From Bordetella genomosp. 13 (lineage in GTDB: Bacteria > Pseudomonadota > Gammaproteobacteria > Burkholderiales > Burkholderiaceae_B), in assembly GCF_002119665.1 (NCBI RefSeq), contig NZ_CP021111.1, forward strand, positions 1-64,000: a DNA stretch of 64,000 nucleotides. Reading direction: 5' to 3'. Shown one piece after another: positions 48,029 to 55,974 of this stretch. Below the pieces are notes generated by a model. It saw only the letters and a list, made by a program, of their open reading frames with translations. It searched no databases and was not told where the DNA came from. Positions within the stretch are counted from its first letter, which is position 1; the number at the start of each line of letters is the position of its first letter. Both the position numbers and the translations under genes were made by a program.

Positions 48029-49605
48029 ACCGACCCGCCGCGCGCGGCATACCTGCCATGATCGATCATTCTTCCAAGCGGGCCAGCGGCCCGGTCATCC
48101 GCCTGCATCCCTCCGACAATATCGTGGTGGCGCGCATTCCCGTGGGCATCGGCACCGCCGTGCCGGACGAGGGCTTCGTCTCGCGCAGCCAGGTGCCCGC
48201 GGGCCACAAGATCGCCGCGCGCGACCTGCGCCAGGGCGAGCCCATCCTGAAATACAACGTCTGTATCGGCTTTGCCGCCGCGGACATTCCGGCCGGCACT
48301 TACGTGCACTCGCACAACACCGAGTTCCGCGAGTTCGACCGCGACTATGCTCATGGCCGCGATTACGTGGCCACCGAGGTGCTGGCCGAAGAAAGGCAGG
48401 CCACGTTCCAGGGCATCGTGCGCGCCAATGGCCAGGTGGGCACGCGCAACTTCGTGGGCATCCTGTCCACGGTGAACTGTTCGGCGACGGTGGTGCATCG
48501 CATCGCCGAGGCCTTCACGCCAGATGTGATGGCGCAGTATCCCAACGTGGACGGCGTGGTGGCGTTGAGCCACGGCCTGGGCTGCGGCATGGAGATGTCC
48601 GGCGAGCCGATGGACCTGCTGCGCCGGACCATCGGCGGCTATGCCTGTCACGCCAATTTCGCGGGTGTGCTGATCGTGGGGCTGGGTTGCGAGCGCAACC
48701 AGCTGGATGCGCTGCTGAAGGACCAGGGCCTGCAGGCCGGCGAACGCATCCGCACTTTCGTCATGCAGGAGACGGGAGGCACGCGCAAGACCATCGAGGC
48801 CGGCGTGGCCGCGGTGCGCGAGATGCTGCCCGCCGCGAACGACGTGCAGCGGCGCACGGTGTCGGCGCGGCACCTGAAGATCGGCCTGCAGTGCGGCGGA
48901 TCGGATGGCTTCTCGTCCATCACGGCGAATCCGGCGCTGGGCGCGGCCATGGACATCCTGGTGCGGCATGGCGGCACGGCGATCCTGTCGGAGACCCCTG
49001 AAATCTACGGTGTGGAGCACACGTTGACCTCGCGCGCGCGCAGCCGCGAGGTGGGCGAGAAACTGGTGCAGCGCATCCGCTGGTGGAAAGATGAGTACTC
49101 GCCTGGACGCGACGTGCAGATCAACGGCAAAGTCAGTCCGGGCAACCAGATGGGCGGGCTGGCGAACATCTTCGAGAAGTCGCTGGGCTCGTCGATGAAA
49201 GGCGGCACCACGGGGCTGATGGAGGTATATCGCTACGCGGAGCCGGTGCGCCAGGCGGGGTTCGTGTTCATGGATACGCCCGGCTTCGATCCGGTATCGG
49301 CCACGGGCCAGATCGCGGGTGGGGCCAATATCATCTGCTTCACAACGGGCCGCGGGTCGATGTTCGGCGCCAAGCCCGTGCCGTCGATCAAGCTGGCCAC
49401 GAACACGCCGATGTACGAGAGATTGACGGAGGACATGGACGTGAACTGCGGACAGGTGCTGGACGGAACACGCACCATGGCCGAGATGGGCCAGCTGATA
49501 TTCGAGGAGATCCTGCGCGTGGCCTCAGGCGGGCGAACCCGCAGCGAAGAGCTGGGGCTGGGAGACCATGAGTTCGTGCCTTGGAATATCGGGGTGACCA
49601 GCTGA
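48025..49605 (+). CDS. UxaA-family hydro-lyase (altronate/galactarate dehydratase-like)
   Basis: A 526-residue protein with an N-terminal SAF domain (about 25-100, with NIVVARIPVGIGTAV and the hinge VHSHNTEFREF) and a C-terminal UxaA/GarD catalytic domain (NGQVGTRNFVGILSTVNCS, LSHGLGCGMEM, GLQCGGSDGFSSI). These iron-dependent enzymes dehydrate sugar acids such as altronate or galactarate, and some act on sulfolactate. It is full-length, whereas in some organisms the two domains are separate genes. I use the ATG at 48025 that overlaps the preceding stop. ATG 48058, giving 515 residues, is an alternative because neither has a clear ribosome binding site. Confidence 0.88.
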   Translation: MNRPAARGIPAMIDHSSKRASGPVIRLHPSDNIVVARIPVGIGTAVPDEGFVSRSQVPAGHKIAARDLRQGEPILKYNVCIGFAAADIPAGTYVHSHNTEFREFDRDYAHGRDYVATEVLAEERQATFQGIVRANGQVGTRNFVGILSTVNCSATVVHRIAEAFTPDVMAQYPNVDGVVALSHGLGCGMEMSGEPMDLLRRTIGGYACHANFAGVLIVGLGCERNQLDALLKDQGLQAGERIRTFVMQETGGTRKTIEAGVAAVREMLPAANDVQRRTVSARHLKIGLQCGGSDGFSSITANPALGAAMDILVRHGGTAILSETPEIYGVEHTLTSRARSREVGEKLVQRIRWWKDEYSPGRDVQINGKVSPGNQMGGLANIFEKSLGSSMKGGTTGLMEVYRYAEPVRQAGFVFMDTPGFDPVSATGQIAGGANIICFTTGRGSMFGAKPVPSIKLATNTPMYERLTEDMDVNCGQVLDGTRTMAEMGQLIFEEILRVASGGRTRSEELGLGDHEFVPWNIGVTS

Positions 49606-49645
49606 AGCACGGGCGCGTTCCTGCGCGTGCCGCTGCGGTGCGTGC

Positions 49646-49975
49646 TCAGGAAAGCGCCTCGATTCCCTTGCGCCGGATGACGTTCAGCAAGGCCAGGGCC
49701 GGACCCTTGGCCTGGGTCGCGCCGCGCTCGAGCTGCGAAACATAGCCCGTCGTCATGTTGAGATAGCGCGCCAGCGCTGCCTGGCTCAGGCGCGCCTTTT
49801 CCCGTACTTCTCGCACCTGTTCGGCAGTAATCGGTTCAGCGGTGGGCAATACGGTGGATCCGAGATGGCGGGCGGTGATTTTCTCGTGTGTCACCGTGTC
49901 CATGATCCCCAGCCGGCGCTGCGCGTCGGCCATTTCGACGAGTTCGTCGCCTAGGCGGCTACGTTTGGTGGTCAT
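49646..49975 (-). CDS. HigA/NadS-type antitoxin, XRE family
   Basis: A 109-residue protein whose C-terminal half is a helix-turn-helix of the XRE type: REVREKARLSQAALARYLNMTTGYVSQLERGATQAKG. The N-terminal part is the toxin-neutralising region. It follows the RelE-type toxin gene and overlaps it by 17 bases. This toxin-first order with an XRE antitoxin is typical of HigBA-like modules, in which the antitoxin autoregulates the operon. The ATG at 49975 is chosen over the extended frame to 50110. Confidence 0.9.
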   Translation of the reverse strand: MTTKRSRLGDELVEMADAQRRLGIMDTVTHEKITARHLGSTVLPTAEPITAEQVREVREKARLSQAALARYLNMTTGYVSQLERGATQAKGPALALLNVIRRKGIEALS

Positions 49976-50339
49976 GTTCGATCTCCTGTAAATCGCCATC
50001 GACGAGCGCTTGCCGAATGATCGCAGCCGACGCCGCAAGCCAGTTCGCTCCGATGGTCCGCAGTGCCTGAAGTTCGTCGCTGCTGACGTTGTCGCGGTCG
50101 TTCTTGGCAAATCCGTACAGGAACACAGCGCGGTCGGCCTGACGGTAAGCCAAGATCATCCGAAAACCGCCTGACCGTCCTTGGCCTGGTCGGGCCACGC
50201 GCTGTTTGATGAGGCCGCCGCCCAGGTCTGCGTCGATGGAGCCTCGTGTGACTCTCTCGATGGCCGTTCTCAGGCTGGCGTCGGGGACTCCCTCGCGGCG
50301 GGTGAATCGCGTTACGCCTTTAGTCGTGAATATTTTCAC
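49959..50339 (-). CDS. RelE/HigB-family toxin
   Basis: A 126-residue RelE-like HigB toxin. It begins MKIFTTKGVTRFTRREGVPDASL and has FRMILAYRQADRAVFLYGFAKN, the segment typical of the PF06296 group, which cleaves mRNA on the ribosome. The start codon is GTG (50337-50339). The toxin overlaps the downstream antitoxin by 17 bases. The frame is complete, unlike that of the toxin at 21.6 kb. A/T-rich sequence just upstream, with TATAGT on the minus strand near 50360, likely contains the operon promoter and operator. Confidence 0.9.
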   Translation of the reverse strand: MKIFTTKGVTRFTRREGVPDASLRTAIERVTRGSIDADLGGGLIKQRVARPGQGRSGGFRMILAYRQADRAVFLYGFAKNDRDNVSSDELQALRTIGANWLAASAAIIRQALVDGDLQEIEHDHQT

Positions 50340-50496
50340 GATGCCATTCTATGACACGCAAAACTATAGCACAGAAACATATAAATGGCCCCTGTCTTGA
50401 TTCAACGCAGCGCGTATTTCAACGCAGTCTCAGGGAGTCAGGCGCGTGGTCGGAGACAAGAATGGCACGGTTGTGGACAGCGGTATCGCAAAGAAA

Positions 50497-50532
50497 AAAT
50501 CCCGGTCCGGCGTGCTCGCCGGACCGGGATTT
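50497..50532 (-). terminator. Strong intrinsic terminator of the DapA-like gene
   Basis: Two perfect 16-base arms (50497-50512 and 50517-50532) with a four-base loop. On the minus strand the stem is followed by ATTTTTTCTTT. It lies 20 bases after the stop codon of the DapA-like gene and would end its transcription. Confidence 0.92.
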
Positions 50533-50552
50533 CCAAGGACTCTGCAGCAGAG

Positions 50553-51485
50553 TCAGCCTGCCAGCGATTTCGCATCCGGCATGTTGAAGCCAACCTTCTC
50601 CAGTTCGGCGCACAAGGCGTCGGCCTGCGCCTTGTCCAGTTCGACCAGCGGCGCACGCACGTGGCGCCATTCGGCATCGCCCGACTGCCACGCGATGGCG
50701 GCCTTCATGGCGGGGATCATGGGATAGCGCTGGAAGACGCCGCGCGTGGCGTCCAGCGCCGCCTGGCGTTGATCCGCGTCGGCATCCTGCCAGTGCCTGA
50801 ACAACTCGACGATGGGACCCGGATTGACGTTGCCCGTGGCGGTGATGCAGCCCGCGCCGCCGCCGCGCAGCGTACGCAGCAGGAACACTTCGCTGCCTGC
50901 GAACACCTGGAAGCCGCGCGGTGCGTGGCGTTCGAGCATGGCGGAGGTGTTGTTCCAGTCGCCGGAGCTGTCCTTCACGCCGGCCACGATGCCGGGGTAG
51001 CGGTCGAGCAGGCGGTCGATCAGGTCGAGGCTGATGGGCACCTGGGCCACAGGCGGGATGTGGTACAGGTAGATGCGCAGACGTTCGTCGGCCACGCCTT
51101 CGATCAGGCCGGCGAAGTAGCGGAACAGGCCTTCGTCGCTGACGCCCTTGTAGTAGAACGGCGGCAGCACCAGCACGCCGGCGCAGCCGGCCTGCACGGC
51201 GCTGCGCGTCAGGGTGATGGCATCGGGCAGCGCGCATGCGCCAGTGCCGGGCATGAGCGCCGAAGGTTCGACGCCGGCCGCCAGCAGGGCCTCGAGCAGT
51301 TGCTGCTTCTCGGCCACCGTCAGCGAGTTCGCCTCGGAGTTGGTGCCGAACACGGCCAGTCCCACGTCCTGGTTGCGCAGCCAGCGGCAATGCTTGACGA
51401 AGCGTTCGGCGCTGGGGCGGCCCGCGGCGTCGAACGGGGTGAGTACGGGCGAGAATACGCCGGAAAGTCCTGTGGTCTGTGTCAT
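50553..51485 (-). CDS. DapA/NAL-family aldolase or dehydratase
   Basis: A 310-residue class I aldolase of the dihydrodipicolinate synthase/N-acetylneuraminate lyase family. The Schiff-base Lys is in VAGVKDSSGDW and the catalytic Tyr in YLYHIPPV. FGTNSEANSLT replaces the GTTGE carboxylate-binding loop, so the 2-oxo-acid substrate is probably not pyruvate plus aspartate semialdehyde, and it is not the housekeeping dapA. ATG 51485 has AGGAGA upstream. Divergent from a LysR gene with 160 bases between, so regulated by it. The substrate is probably a sugar acid or a related 2-oxo acid. Confidence 0.88.
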   Translation of the reverse strand: MTQTTGLSGVFSPVLTPFDAAGRPSAERFVKHCRWLRNQDVGLAVFGTNSEANSLTVAEKQQLLEALLAAGVEPSALMPGTGACALPDAITLTRSAVQAGCAGVLVLPPFYYKGVSDEGLFRYFAGLIEGVADERLRIYLYHIPPVAQVPISLDLIDRLLDRYPGIVAGVKDSSGDWNNTSAMLERHAPRGFQVFAGSEVFLLRTLRGGGAGCITATGNVNPGPIVELFRHWQDADADQRQAALDATRGVFQRYPMIPAMKAAIAWQSGDAEWRHVRAPLVELDKAQADALCAELEKVGFNMPDAKSLAG

Positions 51486-51645
51486 TGCAAGTCTCCTGGG
51501 CAACGGCAAGCGGCGCCTGCGCGGCGGTGCAGACATCGATTCTGGCACCATGCGGGTATGCGCGAAAAGCCGCTTGTGCAGCTTTCAGAACATAGAATTA
51601 TTGGGGTCTGTTGCGCGCTGCACGAGGCTCGAAGGAGACGAGCCG

Positions 51646-52539
51646 GTGGAGACGCAATTTCTGCAGAGTTTCGTGTCGGTGGTCGAGGCCGGGTCGCTGG
51701 CCGAGGCGGCGCGCCGCCTGGACCTGACGCCGGCGGCCATTGCGGCGCGCGTGCGGGCGCTCGAGCAAGACCTGGGCACGCCGCTGGTGCGCCGCGCCGG
51801 CCGCCACGTGAAGCCCACCGAGGCAGGACTGCGCATGCTGGAACGCGCCCGCCTGGTGCTGCGCGATGTGCGCGACCTGCGCGCCAGCGCACGCGACGAT
51901 GCCCCGCTGGGCGAGTTGCGCGTGGGTGTGTCGGTATCGGCGCTGACCGGCGTGATGCCGCCGGTGCTGACGCAGCTGTATCGGCGCTATCCCAAGCTGG
52001 CGGTGTATGTCGAACCCGGCACGTCAAGCCACCTTTATCACCGCATGATGGGCGGGCACGTCGACGTCGCGTTCATCGTGCAGCCCCAGTTCGCGCTGCC
52101 CAAGGGCTATGCGTGGCGTACGGTCGCCGAAGAGCCGCTGGTGGTGCTGGCGCCGCACGGCTCCGCCTCGCGGGACGCGCATGCGCTGATGGCCGAGCAA
52201 CCCTTCATACGTTACGACCGCGCGGCCTGGGGCGGGCGACTGGCCGACCGCTACCTGCGCCAGCACGGCATCCGGCCGCGCGAGCGCCTGGAAATCGACG
52301 GGTTGATGGCAATCGCCAGCATGGTGCGCGAAGGGCTGGGCGTGTCGCTGGTGCCGGACTGGGCGCCGGAGTGGCTGGACAGCATAGGCATCGTGCGCGT
52401 GCCGCTGCTGGGGCCGGCGCCGCTGCGGCGCATGGGAATCGTATGGGCAACGCAGACGCCGCATGCCGCGCTGGCCGAAGCCTTCGTTGCGGCCACGGAG
52501 GCGGCGATGGCGATGGCCCGCCCGCCTGGTATGCCTTGA
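51646..52539 (+). CDS. LysR-family transcriptional regulator
   Basis: A 297-residue LysR regulator with the helix-turn-helix at about 17-36 (GSLAEAARRLDLTPAAIAARVRALEQDLG). The start is GTG at 51646. AAGGAG lies eight bases upstream, and the translation then begins VETQFLQSFVSVVEAG, the usual N-terminus of the family. The longer frame to 51214 is spurious. It is divergent from the DapA-like gene, its probable target, and ends 100 bases before the convergent cytosine deaminase gene. Confidence 0.9.
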   Translation: METQFLQSFVSVVEAGSLAEAARRLDLTPAAIAARVRALEQDLGTPLVRRAGRHVKPTEAGLRMLERARLVLRDVRDLRASARDDAPLGELRVGVSVSALTGVMPPVLTQLYRRYPKLAVYVEPGTSSHLYHRMMGGHVDVAFIVQPQFALPKGYAWRTVAEEPLVVLAPHGSASRDAHALMAEQPFIRYDRAAWGGRLADRYLRQHGIRPRERLEIDGLMAIASMVREGLGVSLVPDWAPEWLDSIGIVRVPLLGPAPLRRMGIVWATQTPHAALAEAFVAATEAAMAMARPPGMP

Positions 52540-52639
52540 CCTGCGTATAGCCCGACGACCAAGGGAGAAGGAGCCCGCCGCTCGCCCGACACGGAGTCGA
52601 ATCGGACGTTCTAGAGGATCACCGTTCGGGCAGGCCGCT

Positions 52640-53923
52640 TCAACGTCGCGCCAGCCTGAAATCCACCTGTTCCGGCCGCCCTTCGAGATGCAGCGTGGCC
52701 GTGGCCGGCGGCGTCTCGGCCACCAGCTTGCCGCCCCGCCATACCTTCAGCCGGGTCGCGCCCAGCCGGATCGCCTCGACGGGATCCGAGGCTTGCAGCA
52801 GCACCATGTCGGCGCGCTTGCCCACCGCGATGCCGGTGTCGTCCAGTCCGAGGATGGCGGCCGGCGTGGTGGTGACGGCCTCGAAACAGGCGCGCATGCC
52901 GTCGCGGCTGGTCATCTGCGCCACGTGCAGGCCCATGTGCGCGACTTCCAGCATGTCGCCCGATCCCATGCTGTACCAGGGGTCCATCACGCAGTCGTGG
53001 CCGAAGGCCACCGGCACGCCGGCGGCCAGCAGTTCGGGCACGCGCGTCATGCCGCGCCGTTTGGGATAGGTGTCGTGACGACCCTGCAGCGTGATGTTGA
53101 TCAGCGGGTTGGCGATGGCCGCCACGCCGGCCTCGCGGATCAGCGGGATCAGCTTGGAGACGTAGTAGTTGTCCATCGAATGCATGGACGTCAGGTGCGA
53201 GCCGGTGATGCGGCCCTGCAGGCCCAGGCGCTGCGCCTGGCAGGCCAGCGACTCGATGTGGCGCGACAGCGGGTCGTCGGTTTCGTCGCAATGCATGTCC
53301 ACCCGCAGGCCGCGTTCCGCGGCCAGTTCGCACAGGATGCGCACCGACTCGGCGCCATCAGCCATGGTGCGCTCGAAATGCGGGATGCCGCCCACCACGT
53401 CCACGCCCATGTCCAGCGCGCGCTTCAGGTTGTCCAGCGCGCCGGGCGAGCGCAGCACGCCGTCCTGCGGAAAGGCGACCAGCTGCAGGTCGAGGTAGGG
53501 ACGCACGCGCTCGCGCACGTGCAGCAGCGCCTCGACGGCCAGGAGGCGCGGGTCGCACACGTCGACATGGGTGCGGATGGCCAGGAGGCCGCGCGCCACG
53601 GCCCAGTCGCAATAGGCCAGCGCGCGTTCGACCAGGGCATCCTGCGTCAGCTGCGGCTTCAGCTCGCCCCACAGCGAGATGCCCTCGAGCAGCGTGCCGG
53701 ACTGGTTCACGCGCGGCAGGCCGTACGACAGCGTGGAATCCATGTGGAAGTGCGCATCGACGAAGGGCGCGGACAGCAGCTGGCCGGCGGCGTCGACGGT
53801 CTGGCCGGCATCGGCGGGCAGCGAGGGCTCGATGGCGGCGATGCGGCCGGCGGACACGCCGACGTCGACGAGGCCGCGCCCGTCGGGCAGCATGCAGCGG
53901 GTGATGAGCAGGTCGAAAGTCAT
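52640..53923 (-). CDS. codA: Cytosine deaminase
   Basis: A 427-residue cytosine deaminase that hydrolyses cytosine to uracil and ammonia (activity on isoguanine or other purines is also known in the family). All active-site residues are in place with the spacing of the E. coli enzyme: metal ligands His58 and His60 (DAHFHMD), Gln153 (FPQDG), His211 and Glu214 (MHCDETDD), His243 (GSHLTSMH) and Asp310 (FGHDC). It is downstream of, and co-directional with, a BMP-type ABC transporter, with 16 bases between, so the base taken up is deaminated at once. A guanidinium or pterin substrate is less likely. Confidence 0.92.
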   Translation of the reverse strand: MTFDLLITRCMLPDGRGLVDVGVSAGRIAAIEPSLPADAGQTVDAAGQLLSAPFVDAHFHMDSTLSYGLPRVNQSGTLLEGISLWGELKPQLTQDALVERALAYCDWAVARGLLAIRTHVDVCDPRLLAVEALLHVRERVRPYLDLQLVAFPQDGVLRSPGALDNLKRALDMGVDVVGGIPHFERTMADGAESVRILCELAAERGLRVDMHCDETDDPLSRHIESLACQAQRLGLQGRITGSHLTSMHSMDNYYVSKLIPLIREAGVAAIANPLINITLQGRHDTYPKRRGMTRVPELLAAGVPVAFGHDCVMDPWYSMGSGDMLEVAHMGLHVAQMTSRDGMRACFEAVTTTPAAILGLDDTGIAVGKRADMVLLQASDPVEAIRLGATRLKVWRGGKLVAETPPATATLHLEGRPEQVDFRLARR

Positions 53924-53939
53924 GGGTACGGAATCGGGA

Positions 53940-54890
53940 TCAGCGTTCGCCCTTGCGGTAGGGCTTCATCAGCGCCTGCGGATACGCGGCGCGGCGCGCC
54001 ATCACCACCAGGGCCAGGATGGAAAGAATATACGGCAGCATCAGGTAGACCTGGTACGGCAGCTCGGGCAGGCCGGGCAGCGAGGTCGCGCCCTGCTGCA
54101 GCCGCAGCTGCAGCGCATCGAAGAAGGCGAACACCAGCGCGCCCAACAGGGCCTTGCCGGGCCGCCAGGACGCGAACACGACCAGCGCCACGCAGACCCA
54201 GCCGCGGCCGTTCACCATGTTGAAGAAGAAGGCGTTGAAGGCCGCCAGCGTGAGGAAGCTGCCGGCCAGGCCCATCAGCGCAGAGCCCGCCACCACCGCG
54301 CCGGTGCGCAGCCGCGCCACGGACAGGCCCTGGCCTTCGGCCGCGGCGGGGTTCTCGCCCACCATGCGCACCGCCAGGCCGAGCGGCGTGCGGTTCAGCA
54401 CCCAGGCCACCAGCGGCACGGCGGCCAGCGCCAGCAGCGTCAACGGCGTCTGGCCCGCCAGGGCGGGCCCGATAATGGGGATGTCGGCCAGGAACTTCAT
54501 CTCGCCGAACGGCTGAATGGTGGGCGGCGTATTGACGCTGGGAAACGTGACGCGATAGGCGAAGTAGCTGAGGCTGGTCGCCAGCATGGTGACGCCCAGG
54601 CCCGAGACGTGCTGCGACAGGCCCAGGCCCACGGTAAGCGCCGCGTGCAGCAGGCCGAACACGGCGCCCGCCGCCGCGGCCGCCAACAGGCCGACGTACA
54701 GCGGGGCGCCCAGGTACACCACCAGCCATCCGCTGAACGCGCCGGCCACCATGATGCCTTCGATGCCCAGGTTCAGCACGCCGGCGCGCTCGCATAGCAG
54801 CACGCCCAGCGTGCCCAGGATCAGCGGCGTGGCCAGCCGCAGCACGGCCACCCAGAGCGGGGCCGAGCCCAGCAGTTCTATCCATTCCAT
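53940..54890 (-). CDS. ABC transporter permease, BMP/nucleoside type
   Basis: A 316-residue permease of the PF02653 (branched-chain-like) family, about nine to ten helices. RAGVLNLGIEGIMVAGAFSGW is the typical segment after the first helix in the NupQ/YufQ-type second permeases of BMP-family importers. With the preceding permease it forms the channel. Ten bases separate the two permease genes. Confidence 0.92.
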   Translation of the reverse strand: MEWIELLGSAPLWVAVLRLATPLILGTLGVLLCERAGVLNLGIEGIMVAGAFSGWLVVYLGAPLYVGLLAAAAAGAVFGLLHAALTVGLGLSQHVSGLGVTMLATSLSYFAYRVTFPSVNTPPTIQPFGEMKFLADIPIIGPALAGQTPLTLLALAAVPLVAWVLNRTPLGLAVRMVGENPAAAEGQGLSVARLRTGAVVAGSALMGLAGSFLTLAAFNAFFFNMVNGRGWVCVALVVFASWRPGKALLGALVFAFFDALQLRLQQGATSLPGLPELPYQVYLMLPYILSILALVVMARRAAYPQALMKPYRKGER

Positions 54891-54900
54891 CGTGGCGGCC

Positions 54901-55974
54901 TCAGGGATTGCGGCGCAGGCGGTACTGCGCGAACAGCGTCGCCACCAGCATGGCCAGCAGCGCGACGGCGACGATGACGTCGGCGATGTAGTTGGGCACG
55001 GCCACCGCGCGGCTCATGCTGTCGGCGCCGACCAGCATGCCGGCCACGAACACACTGGCCGCCACCACGCCCAGCGGATGCAGGCCCGCCAGCATGGCGA
55101 CCACCACGCCGCTGTAGCCGTAGCCGGGCGACATGTCCAGCGTGACATAGCTGGTGCGGCCGGCCACTTCGATGGCGCCGGCCAGGCCAGCCAGCGCGCC
55201 GGACAGCATGGCCGTGCACAGCATCACGCGCTGCACCGGCAGGCCAAGAAAGCGCGCGGCATGCGCGTTGGCGCCCACCGAGCGCATCTGGAACCCGAAC
55301 ACGGTGTAGCGGTTGACCAGCCACAGGGCCACCGCCAGGCCCACGCCCCACAGCAGGCCCGTGTGGGCGCGCGTGCGTTCGATCAGCTTGTCCAGCTCCA
55401 GGCCGCTGTCCAGCGCCACCGATTGCGGCCAACCCATGGCCATGGGATCTTTCATGGGACCGTCCAGCATCATCGACACGAACAGCAGCACGATGAAGTT
55501 GCCCAGCAGCGTGGTGACCACCTCGTCCACGCCCAGGCGAGCCTTCAGCAGCGCGGGTATCAGCAGCAGCAGCGCGCCGGCCAGCGCGGCCGTCGCCATC
55601 ATTCCGCCGAACAGCAAGGGCGTGGGCACGTCGAAGGCGGCGCCGCCATGCATGCCGCCCACGGCCACCGCGGCCAAGGCGCCCATGTACAGCTGCCCCT
55701 CGGCGCCGATGTTGTACAGGCGCGCCCGGAAGGCCACGGCGCAGGCCAGGCCGGTCAGCATCAGCGGAGTGGCGCGCGTCAACGTCTCGGAAAGCGCGAA
55801 GCGCGAGCCGAAGGCGCCTTCGAACAGCAGGGCATAGGTGCGGCCGACGGGCGCGCCGGCCCAGGCCACCAGCAGCATGCCCACCAGCAGGGTGCACGCC
55901 ACGGCGGCCAGCGGCGCCGTGGCCAGCGCCAGCCGGCTCGGATCGGCGCGGCGTTCCAGGGTGTACTTCATCAT
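54901..55974 (-). CDS. ABC transporter permease, BMP/nucleoside type
   Basis: A 357-residue permease, YufP/NupP-like, with FRARLYNIGAEGQLYMGALAAV, the hallmark of the first permease in BMP-family systems, and TLLGNFIVLLFVSM as a further family segment. Its ATG at 55974 (followed by a second in-frame ATG) overlaps the stop of the ATPase gene. About ten hydrophobic segments. The longer frame to 56442 is a shadow. Confidence 0.92.
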   Translation of the reverse strand: MMKYTLERRADPSRLALATAPLAAVACTLLVGMLLVAWAGAPVGRTYALLFEGAFGSRFALSETLTRATPLMLTGLACAVAFRARLYNIGAEGQLYMGALAAVAVGGMHGGAAFDVPTPLLFGGMMATAALAGALLLLIPALLKARLGVDEVVTTLLGNFIVLLFVSMMLDGPMKDPMAMGWPQSVALDSGLELDKLIERTRAHTGLLWGVGLAVALWLVNRYTVFGFQMRSVGANAHAARFLGLPVQRVMLCTAMLSGALAGLAGAIEVAGRTSYVTLDMSPGYGYSGVVVAMLAGLHPLGVVAASVFVAGMLVGADSMSRAVAVPNYIADVIVAVALLAMLVATLFAQYRLRRNP

